Both the position numbers and the translations under genes were made by a program. Below, in pieces: positions 10,828 to 20,358 of a DNA stretch of 64,000 nt. Location of the stretch: positions 1,952,084 to 2,016,083 of the forward strand of contig MNCI01004656.1 of NCBI GenBank assembly GCA_015680685.1. The letters run 5' to 3'. Every line of letters begins with the position of its first letter. The first letter of the stretch is position 1. The notes beneath the pieces were generated by a model, which saw nothing but the letters and a program-made list of their open reading frames with translations, did not search any database and was not told where the DNA came from. Source of the stretch: Gnetum montanum. Lineage: Eukaryota; Streptophyta; Gnetopsida; Gnetales; Gnetaceae.

Positions 10828-13800
10828 TTACACATTTCCTCTACTGCCACTATCGCCGGTATCTCTCAGGTCCGGATCCAACGCTAATGGATCGTCCTCC
10901 AACGGGTTGTCCTTTCTAGGTATGATTCTTCCATGAAGAATCTCCTCTTTGTGAGGTCCTCATTCCAGCGCTGGCTCCACAGGAAGACGCTCTTCATCGT
11001 TGCGTTCTTCTCCCCCTTCCACTTCTTCCTCTGCTTCCGCCGCTCCCTCTGCTTGTTCATCTCCCTTATCTTCAGCCGGTACCTGAAAATAGTAAGTACT
11101 TTACCTACCCAAGACTTAACATCATAATGAGAAATGCAAATTAAATAGCACGTAGACTCACCTGTGACGGCCCTGCTTCCGCAGCAAAAGGAAGCTTGTC
11201 CAGGCCAACCCAGAGGTGTTTCATAATCTCTTCTTCCGTTAGATTTGTCCATACATCTTCTCCTAGAGTAGCTCCAGCCTTCACCTTCCCTTTCTCCACG
11301 CTGCTCCAGTGGGGTGGGTTCGGGAAGAAGGTAGGGATTGTAGCCTCACCCCCAGGGAGAGTCATTGCTCTCTCTAGGGACGCACTCACATTCACCTGCT
11401 CCTCGAATCTCTTGAAGGCTTCGGAAGCTCCGATGACGTCCTGGAAGACTTCCAAGGACCAGGCCTTGATGGCAATACTCTCCCGCTTGTACAAGTGTTT
11501 GTCCTCCTTCTCCTTCTTTCCCCACTCTTGCACACTGGCACAATAATCCCTCCAGTCCTGACTTTTCTAGGCTAGGAGTTCTATCTGCATCCACTGTTCG
11601 ACTAACGCCCGACTGGTCTGCACGCTGTTTTTGATGGCTGTTCAATACTGGGAGTGGTCGACAACAACGGTATGCCAGTCTTCATCTCCTATGGCCCGCA
11701 CCTGTAGGAAGTCACACCATGATTTTAAGTCTTCGACCTCTTTGGTCAGAGACTCAACCTTTTGCTCCGACCTCTGCAGCCTCTTCCAGAGGGTTTCATA
11801 GGCGCCTCCACTCTCGCATAAGGAGTGTTTCGAGCGTAACGCACATTTACGCATTTCCTCATAAATGTGACGTGGCACGACTGCTTCATTGGATGGTGGT
11901 TCCACTGTGCCCAAATCAATGGGCTCAGTGGGATCCCATCGGAGGTGAGCTCCTAACAGAAAACAACCATCAAACATTGGTGACACATTATCACTGCGTA
12001 AGATCATAAACCAATTACAACCATAACATACCGGCTCCAGGTTCGACACACTCCAGGTGCTCGATCATATCGCCAACAACGCCTTCCATGAAGGAAAATT
12101 TATCAGGGAAGTCTCCCCACACTCTACTCCCAGCGACAGACGTAGACGCCGCCGCTTCTCCTGTAGTGTAATCCAGTTAGAAACAGCATTTATTTACAGA
12201 AATCTTGCAAACACGCTAACACACCATTACCTCTATCAGTGACAGTGGTGACCTCGCCGACATCTTTTGCATCCCTTTCCCTTTCATGCACTTGAGTCAG
12301 TGCGTTGCTAGTTCCAGTAGCTGGGACCTCCTCATGCACCAGAGCTTGTACACGGCTCACGCTAACAGCTGGGGCCTCTTCTTCCAAAATTGAGTCCCCT
12401 TCCCCATGACTCAGTGTTATTGCCCCCATCTCAAGGGTCAGTTCTTCCGTAATTTTTACTGGTCCTATCATAGCACCTTAGTATATCATTACAAAACATC
12501 TAAATAAACATTGCGTAACGTCATTCCTTCACGCTTACCAGGCGGAGGTTTACTCTGCTGAATTTTAACTGCTACAGTTTGACCTGCATCACCCTCCGGG
12601 GCCTCGGCTATGCGGAGTCTCTTACGTCAAGCTGCAGGTTCTACGATCTCTTCCGCCACGCGCTTCCCTCGCGAGGCATCGCCAGTATAGGTAGGCATTA
12701 TCCCGCCTACGCTGTTGAGGCCTCGCACTTGGGGCGCTGCCAGACCCTTAGTCATTACAAACAATGACTTCCCGATCCCTTTCAGTGGATCCTGCCCATG
12801 GGTAGTGCTGAGGATGTGAGCAATCCAAGGTCTGGACAGCTGATCTCGGTCTTGCTGTACCCAAACCCCATTCCTTTGGATGACCAGAAACTCAGCAAAT
12901 CGCCGGAGGCAAGCTATGAAGAATGCGTAATGCACGTTGAAACGGGACTCAAGCTTCTTGCGAAGCTTGAGCATCTCATTACGTAGTCCCTTGGAAAAAT
13001 AGCTGGCCCAATTGAACTGGGTCCCCTCCTCCAGAACCTCTCGCATAATACGGGTCTATTCTACAGAAAAGAACCTCCCCTGTGAGAGGGTTTTGGGGAA
13101 GGTCCGGGCTCGAAAAAGGGGATACAGTGTCTTGGCAGCGCCCATCTCGAATTTTTTCGTAGGGAAACCCTTTGGTCTCCTTCAGGATCCTTACCCACTC
13201 CTTCAGCCAATTCTAAAAAGCTTCGCTCCTCTTCACCTTCTCACTTACGGAAGGGCCATCTGAAGGGATGCCAAAGAGGTCAGCAAAGAGCTGAGCGTCA
13301 ATATCAAAACTTACGCATACATTGCGTACAGGTGTGTAGAAATGCTCCGCCTTCTCGTTGAAGGAATTGACTAAGGTTAGCATTTCACTGGCGGGGACAT
13401 CAGGGGTCGCAGCCAAAAATAGGTGCATTAGCCCTGCTTCTCGGATCTTGGAGGTCACTACGACTGGGGCCGCTGAATGGCTGAGCCAGCGCTGTACATC
13501 CTTGATGTCACTGTAGCGGAAGAGGACAGTGTTCGCCTCGCGGCCGGAAATCGTAAGGGTAATCTCCCGAGATTCCCTAACTGCACAACACGAAGCACGA
13601 ATTAAACCAAAAGACTATTACACAATGTCCACAATCTACAAGTATATTACGCAATAACCAACTACACGACAGCCTTACCGGGGCCAAACGATAGCGGAAA
13701 TGGCGGGAGTTCCCTCTGCACATCCTCGACGGTAAGGGGTGAATCCAGGGTCCAGTCATCGTGCAGCCACCCGATTCTTCGGCAACTCTGAAAAGCCGTA

Positions 13801-14906
13801 GCGTAACGGGTGGGGTATTCGTGCATGTCAAAGTCGATATACTCTATGACACCAGCACGCACGTTGTTAGTTGCGGTAAACGCCATTATCGCCATTTTGG
13901 CCCATGATAACACATCGCCATCGCCAACTAACTTATTGTCCTGAATAAAGAACCTGCACCATACAGCATCGACTTATTGCACATTTCCCACATAGGCTTT
14001 TCTTATATTTCACACAGATAATGTAACACAGAAAATAGAGATACTTAGTAAAATTCGCTTACCCGCCTGCGTAATACACCGTGCCTTGTGGGTTCTGGAA
14101 ACAGGTCGAGACATGGAGAGCCATGAACAACGTGTTATAGGCATGGTAACAATTGAATTGAACCATCTCCCAGATCCAGTGCAAGCTCCTTAGGCCCCGA
14201 GCGCTAAGCTCTCAGTCCTCGGGACGGCCCGTATCGATAGCCCCGTCTATCAAAAAGGCCAAAACCCCTTTTGCAGAATCCGCCAGCAGGTGCTCTAAAA
14301 GAGCACCAGCAACGTCGCCAGCTAGGTCAGACCACACGATGATGCTGAAGTTACGCAGCAAGAACTGCAGAAACTCCAGCGCACCCTATCGAAACCATAT
14401 GACCTTCCCTTGCAACTGCATGTGTGGGGGAGGGACATTGGGGACGATGGGGTTTATACAACACAAGACCCCGACAACATCCAGCACAATCAAGATAGGC
14501 TTTAGCACAACGCTGTACAGAAAACCCAAAGCGTACATTAATACCTACATTTGCATTTGCATGACTAACACAGAAAACTCATAAACCACATTCAGCTATT
14601 CAGGCCGAAATTGCCCAAACCCTTGCAATAACGCAAGGTTCGTCCCTGACAACGGTGGTAGATGCAACCCCATCAAACCCTCGAATTAACTCGAGGTCCC
14701 TAATTCAAAACCAACATGCACACGAACGAAAAGATACCACGAAAAACAGCCATAGAAACAAGCGTAAACATGCAAGGAATGACTAACCGGTTCAATGGCG
14801 TAGGGTCATGAACATCGACTAGCGCCTGCGAAACACGGTCAAGAGTTGCTTGCATTTCATCAATTTCGGCCAGTTTTGTGTTCTTCCTCTTGATCTTGGG
14901 TGCCAT
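10828..14906 (-). pseudogene. Antisense spliced gene: FCP1/HAD-like domain, unknown domain, coiled coil, acidic tail
   Basis: Exons deduced on the minus strand: 14788-14906, 14063-14512, 13679-13953, 12539-13580, 12231-12476, 12032-12160, 11162-11952, 10828-11082. Introns are GT-AG and frames join at every junction, except for one shift inside 12539-13580. Exon 1 begins MAPKIKRKNTKLAEIDEMQ. Exon 2 has KPILIVLDVVGVLC, then FLQFLLRNFSIIVWSDLAGD and FNCYHAYNTLF, in the order of plant FCP1/NIF-type HAD phosphatases, but DVVG lacks the second Asp of DxDx. Exon 4 has VSFDIDAQLFADLFGIPSDG, weakly like plant mobile or putative plant-transposon domains. Exon 8 has a coiled coil (KRLQRSEQKVESLTKEVEDL). 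The last exon is acidic. About eight in-frame stops make this copy inactive. Element 3 conserves the gene. Function unknown; nuclear control of host or element genes is only a guess. Confidence 0.75.
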
Positions 14907-15058
14907 TGTAGTAGTTTTTTAGTATTGACGCAATTCAGCAATTGCAAGTTTTCGCAAACCACACGCTCAATTCTTCCGCTCTTTCTCCTCTTGCTCCACA
15001 ACAATCACAAATTCGAATGCACAACAGCCACCAGCCTTTTTCAAGAACAAACCGTTTG

Positions 15059-15065
15059 CTTATAT
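15059..15065 (-). promoter_or_regulatory. TATA box of the antisense gene
   Basis: Minus-strand ATATAAG about 155 bp before the antisense ATG at 14906. In element 3 a minus-strand TATAAG lies at 58793-58798, about 110 bp before the equivalent ATG. Matching position in two diverged copies supports a real antisense promoter. Confidence 0.5.
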
Positions 15066-15320
15066 GCGAGTGTCACCGACTTGATATCCGGTTTCAGCGG
15101 GACTTTCCTAAAACGGAACCCGAAAAAAAATCAAGGTATTAATGCGACGGATCTCACATGCGTGACTGTCTGAAATGATGTTAAACTACCACATCTTATC
15201 GCCTCGTAATCGGGTAAAATTGATTACAGCCTATTTTACAATATTCAAATATTTGTTAGCTCTCCACATTTGACGCAATCACAGTTTTGCGGTTACTTCC
15301 TCCTAATCATGTACGCATTT
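15066..15320. other. Spacer between antisense promoter and pol
   Basis: No coding signal. Contains GTCTGAAATGATGTTAAACT near 15167, a weak copy of the motif that is clearer in element 3 at 58925-59160. The short forward frames here do not recur in element 3. Confidence 0.4.
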
Positions 15321-15334
15321 TTGCGGTTTTGCAG
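15321..15334 (+). promoter_or_regulatory. Conserved splice acceptor before pol
   Basis: TTGCGGTTTTGCAG ends at 15334, 12 bp before the pol ATG. Element 3 has ATTTTGCAG ending at 59246, also 12 bp before its ATG. Splicing between protease and RT is known in Ogre-type Tat elements. In this copy a TAA sits between acceptor and ATG where element 3 has CAA, so only the ancestral form would read through. The donor was not identified; GTAAAG near 10231 or the U5 GTAAGT are candidates. Confidence 0.5.
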
Positions 15335-15346
15335 GACAGACAGTAA

Positions 15347-17074
15347 ATGGATGCAATACTTTCAGCTCCTTTAATTTTAACAGGCCCATACGGGAGGGTC
15401 GTTAAACAATTTGACTCCGCATTTGTAGATATTAACTCCCCTTTGGACGGCGTAACCATAGCAGCGTCCGAAACATCCCCGGAATGGCCAGAACAGTTGA
15501 CGCGCACGCTAGACTTGGAGGCTGGGGGTATAACCGAGGACCCCATTAATGAGATTCCTATTGTTACGCACAGAGGTGAGCCCAAAACGCTTAAGGTCAG
15601 TTCCTTACTAGACAAAAAAATGCACGATGCCATAAAACAAGTCTTGCAAGACAACATTACAGTCTTTGCATGGTCCTATGAAGATATGCCTGGGCTAGAT
15701 CCTAGGCTAATTCAACATAACATAATCTTAGACCCGCAAGTTAAAGCAGTTAGGAAAAAGGTGCGAAAAATTAAGCCAAAAATTGCGCTAGCTGTGCGTG
15801 ATGAAATCACCAAACTATATCAGGCTGGTTTCATCCATGCAGTCGATTACTCGGATTGGGTATCTAACATTGTAGTCGTGCTGCAGAAGATCGGAAGTAT
15901 ACGCATCTGTATAGACTTCCAGGATTTGAACAAGGCTACAATCAAGGATAACTTCCCACTACCGAGTATCGACCAGCTAGTCGATACGATGGCTGGGCAT
16001 GCGCTACTATCCTTTATGGATGGCTTCTCAGGCTATAACCAGATTCGCATTAACCCAGAACATCAATTGACCATGACGTTCATGACGCCCTGGGGAACCT
16101 TTTGCTACACTATGATGCCTTTCGGTCCAAAGAATGCCGGAGCAACGTATCAACGAGCTATGACATACATCTTTAGCGATTACCTCTTAGGGAAATTGAA
16201 TGACTACATAGACGATATAGCTGTTAAGTCTTTAAAGTCTGAAGATCATTCAGAAGACCTAGAGTTAGTCCTTAAAAGATGCTCCAAATACGAGCTCCGG
16301 CTCAACCCAAAGAAGTACGTATTCGGTGTCAAGACCGGACACATGCTGGGGTTTGTGGTGTCTGAAACTGACATACGAGTTGACCCTGATAAGGTCAAAG
16401 CCATTGTCTAATTGATGCCCCCTACAGACCTCAAGCAATTACGCAGATTACAGGGACGACTACAATTCATACGCCGTTTCATCTTGAGATTAACCGATAA
16501 GCTACACCCTATGCAGCATCTGCTCAAAAAGGGGGTTACTTTCGAATGGACGGAAGATTGTCAGCGTGCTTTTGACAACCTCAAACAGGAACTGCAAAAT
16601 TTGCCAACGGTTTTCCCACCACAAAGGGATTTGCCATTTTACATTTACCTTGTAACTTTGGACGTAGTGCTAGCAGCATTACTTTGCCAAAGGAGGGGTG
16701 ATGGGTCGGAAGTGCCTATCTACTACTTGAGTCATGCTCTATGTGCATACAAAACGAGGTACAATGAAGTCAAGCGTAATTGCCTAGCATTAGTTTTTAC
16801 GCTCAAAAATTGTAGACACTATCTCTTCCGTAGCCAGGTTAATATCATTTGTAAAAATAACATTCTTAGGACCATTACGCAGAATCTATACGAGAGTAGT
16901 AGGATAGCTCGCTGGAAGGATATCACGACAGAATTCGATCTGCACTATATTGGCCAATCTTCTACGAAAGGCCAAGCAATAGCTGACCAGTTAGTAACAG
17001 CGCTGGTTAACAATCATGCAACTATAGAACCAGAATTTCTTGACGAACATGTACATAGTTTAAGCCCTATTTAG
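15347..17074 (+). pseudogene. pol: pol of element 1: reverse transcriptase and RNase H
   Basis: Starts at ATG 15347 (MDAILSAPLILTGPYG). The RT follows: RDEITKLYQAGFIHAVDYSD, IDFQDLNKATIKDNFPLP, FMDGFSGYNQIRINPEHQ, TFCYTMMPFGPKNAGATYQR, and the catalytic YIDD at 16205-16216. The Ty3-type RNase H continues to about 17000, with FEWTEDCQRAF at its start, YYLSHAL in the middle and FDLHYIGQSSTKGQAIADQL at the end. A TAA at 16409 and a TAG at 17072 interrupt the frame. The usual strong RNase H motif TDAS is changed (LVTLDV), so this RNase H is probably weak or inactive, as is common where a second RNase H follows. Copies element RNA into DNA. Confidence 0.92.
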
Positions 17075-17638
17075 ACATGCCCCAAGGCAACGTTGTATTT
17101 TGACAGAGCCTCAACCGCTAGAGGTGGCAGTGCTGCCACTGTTATTACGCTATCACCTGAGGATGTGCATCTACACGCTTATCGCTTGACCTTCCCCTGG
17201 ACGAACAACGTGGCAGAGTACGAGGGGCTCCTCAGGGAATTACTAACTGCCAATGAACTAGATGTCCAACATCTGGCGATTAGGGGCGATTCGATGCTTG
17301 TCATAAATCAAATCACAGGAGTCTACACCTACAAGGCTGTACATTTGCAGCCCTACTGCGAAAAGGCTAAAGATCTTTTGGGACGATTTGCGACCATTGA
17401 TGCCCAACATGTACCGCGCACTGACAACACACTGTCTGACGCACTGGCCACACTGGCTCTAAACATGCCTCCACATCTGTTCGACACCTACCCTACATTG
17501 ATAACAGATTGCGCAGACCCTATCATTCAGGCGATGCAAATCTCTGCTCTTATCGAGGAAGGCACGCCCGAATGGTATGATGACATTAAAACATACCTTT
17601 TACAAGGCGAGTTACCATCTGAATTGACACGCGCGTAA
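17075..17638 (+). pseudogene. Second (archaeal-type) RNase H of element 1
   Basis: In frame with RT. Motifs: LYFDRAS (normally FDGA, as in element 3), NNVAEYEGLLREL, IRGDSMLVINQITG and PRTDNTLSDALA. These hold the four acidic positions expected of an RNase HI-type active site (D in FDRA, E in AEYEG, D in GDS, D in DN..SDA). Placement between the Ty3 RNase H and integrase is the mark of Tat-lineage elements. The frame meets TAA at 17636. It would remove RNA from RNA:DNA hybrids during reverse transcription. Confidence 0.85.
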
Positions 17639-18814
17639 AAGGATGCAATTAGTAAACGGGCTAGGCAATACATCATCATGGGAGACAGTACTCTTTGTAG
17701 ACGCTCTTTTGATGGTGTGTTGCTTACTTGCGTCGGCAAAAACCAAACGCAATACATAGTCGACGAAGTTCACGAGGGACTGTGCGGCAGCCACGTAGCA
17801 CCCCGGGCTATGGCCCTCAAAATCCGTCACTTAGGATACTACTGACCACGCATGGAAAAAGATTGCCTGACGAAGGTTAAAACATGTGACACATGTCAGC
17901 GGCACGCGAATCTCATACACGTGTCGCCTACCGAATTACATACCACGCAGATAACATGGTCATTCCAGCGATGGGGACTTGACATCATAGGCCCTATCAT
18001 GCCGAAATCTTTCGTAGGTCATAGCTTCATTATTACCGCTACTAAGTATTTTACGAAGTGGGTAGAGGCCATTCCCCTGCGGAAGATTACATCTCAGCAG
18101 ATTTGCCATTTTATCCTAGACAACATAGTAACCAGATTTGGTCTCCCAATGACTATAGTGACCGAAAATGGGCCACAGTTTAGTAGCACGAAAACCAAAT
18201 CCTTCTGTGACAACCTGGGCATTAGACAATCTTTTTCTTCCCCTTACTACCCACAAGCGAATGTTCAAGCTGAAGCAACGAACAAAGTGATCATCAATCT
18301 GCTCAAGAAAATGGTCGATGGAAACAAGAGACGGTGGCATGAACAAATCCTCTATGTGCTATGGGCGTATCGTACTACATGTAGGACAGATACAGGTAGT
18401 ACACCCTACAACATGGTTTACAGATCTGAGGCAGTGCTGCCCCTCGAGTTGCAAATTCCTTCTCTGAGAATGGTCCTCTCCACCATTATAAATGAGGCTC
18501 AACACACCGAGTCTCGAATAATGGATTTGGATTCAGTGGAAGAGAAGCGAATACAAGCTCTTGACATGATTGAGAAATATCAAGATAGACAAAGGCAAAA
18601 GCATCATCACAACCTTCAGCAGCACCTAATCAAGAAAGGGGATTTAGTTCTCAAGGCCGTTCGCGAACCGGTAGGCAAATTCTCTGCCAACTGGGAAGGC
18701 CCTTTCTTGCTGACCAACGCATACAACAACGGAGCATTCAGAATAGCAGACGTCAATGGAAGTGAGTTACCGAACCCTGTAAATCATGTCTATCTGAAGA
18801 GGTATTACATTTAG
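17639..18814 (+). pseudogene. int: Integrase of element 1
   Basis: In frame with RT. The zinc-binding HHCC part is at 17765-17905 (VHEGLCGSH, then CDTCQRH), with a TGA at 17844 in YY-stop-PRME where Trp is usual. Core domain: GLDIIGPI holds the first catalytic Asp. The second site reads VTENGPQF, with Glu (18164-18166) where nearly all integrases have Asp. The glutamate is in NVQAEATNKV. The C-terminal part has KKGDLVLKAVREPVGKFSAN, then WEGPF, ending at 18814. Integrase inserts the cDNA into chromosomes. The D-to-E change and the stop suggest this copy is inactive. Confidence 0.9.
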
Positions 18815-18840
18815 CAACATCTCCAGACTGAACACGCAGG

Positions 18841-19310
18841 TATGGCACTGATCATCCGCTATGACGCTAAACTGGCACTGATCGTCCGCTATGACGATAA
18901 ACTGGCATTGATCGTCCTCCATGATGCTAAACTGGCACGTTGTGACCGTCCGCTACGACGTAAAACTGGCAATGTTGTACAGGTCCACCAAGACAAAAAG
19001 CTGGCATCTTTTGCACGCGTCCGCCACGATGCTAAACTGGCGCCGGCTGTCCGCTATGACATAAAACTGGCACAAGTAAGTAACCGTCTGCTGAAACGTG
19101 AAACCAGCATAGCTTCGTCCTTGGGTCATGACATGAAAATGACATCCACAGCACGGTCCGCTGAGACCATAAAACAGCACCGACACCGTCCGCTACGACG
19201 TAAAACTAGCGCATCTCGGTCTGCCCGGACTTTAAACTGGGACCATAGTCTTCTGAGACTTAAAACCAGCAACGACAGTCTACCAGGACTTAAAACTGGG
19301 ACTTACAGAT
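18841..19310 (+). repeat. TAAACTGGC motif array after integrase
   Basis: About 14 copies of a unit near GACGTAAAACTGGCA, spaced about 30-40 bp, often preceded by GTCCGCTAC. Clear copies are near 18863, 18893, 18923, 18956, 19027 and 19057; later ones drift to GACTTAAAACTGGGAC. An open frame of 384 codons (18842-19996) covers the array. The repeats fall in different reading frames (RYDAKLA and LRRKTGN versions), so the constraint is on the nucleic acid, not on a peptide. Element 3 has the same array at 62660-63125. Confidence 0.75.
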
Positions 19311-20345
19311 TGCTGATAGACATATCAAGCGAGCATGATCATCTTTGTATAGTTGCACAACAGACAGGGTGGGAGACCGAGATAGTCCCGACGTCACCAC
19401 CCCACCGGCATCCTGCTGATTCTTCGGATGAGCTGAAAGGCATATTACTGATCCCTCGGAGATGCCGCCGCTGCACCCACTGCAACGGTGGTACCTCTGA
19501 GAGTTTGGTTTCACCAGCCGAAGCCCCGGCAAAATCCTTGTCGACAACGACCTTGGGGGTCTTCGCCGATCATCGCTATCAGACGCTGGCTTCACAGATC
19601 CATATGGCTGGTTCCTTGCAAACCCAGCTAGCTGCGCTGTATCTGATGCCTTTTCGCAAAGATATGCTGGGCCAATCATCAGGATTGGCGGCTTTGGTCT
19701 GGTGCTACAGCTCTTTCCTTATGGCTCGCTTCATCTCACTTCAAGCAATCTCGCCTCCAATTATCATGAGCGATGGCACCCTCTATTTTCTTCTATGGTT
19801 ACAGGTTACTTGTTTCAAAGATATCGTTCAGAGATGCGTTCATCTGAGCGGTGAAGCTCAACAGGGTCTTGAGATGGCTGCTCAGGTTTGCCTCGTCACT
19901 TTGAAGTGCATGCCTATCGCCGCCATAATCCTCAGTTTTTATCTCATTTCATTTCATCCCTATCATCTACGTGTTGTACTTAGCAGTTGTGTATGAAAAC
20001 ACCCATTCTTCGTACTCACACCGCAACCCAATCCATACGCTATGCAACTAAATATCACAGAAAGTGATGCGCCGTGCTCCTTTTGCAAGCATTCCTGCTA
20101 TAATCTGTAACAGAGAAATCTCAGGCTGATGTGCCATGCTCACCTGAAAGCATTCCTGTTGACATAAATATGCGTATGTTTCTCTCATATCGTATCATTT
20201 TAGCTCCCATTCCCTCTAGCTTCGCCCTTCCATGTTGACAAGGCAGTACTTCAGTGGCCATGGATGAATGCTATTTTTGCTTTTGCCGATTCAGTGTTTC
20301 GCATTCTTTGTCGATGTCTTTCGGGCAAGCCCTCTAACCATCAAC
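19311..20345 (+). other. 3' untranslated region of element 1
   Basis: Between the motif array and the polypurine tract. No domain recognised. Forward codons stay open to 19996, but nothing supports translation. A pair of similar segments, GATGCGCCGTGCTCC and GATGTGCCATGCTCA, lies at about 20064-20145. Element 3 has related sequence at 63130-63660. Confidence 0.4.
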
Positions 20346-20354
20346 AAAGAGGGG
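20346..20354 (+). other. Polypurine tract
   Basis: AAAGAGGGG ends four bases before the 3' LTR. This is the expected position of the plus-strand DNA primer in LTR retrotransposons. Confidence 0.75.
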
Positions 20355-20358
20355 CCAT

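Noticed and set aside
11196-13263. Forward frames of 60-116 codons opposite the antisense gene
   Set aside because: They are shadows of the antisense exons. They cross its splice sites without effect and do not recur in element 3.
18842-19996. Open frame of 384 codons after integrase
   Set aside because: It is covered in its first half by the motif array, whose units fall in different frames. Element 3 does not keep the frame open, and no domain is visible.
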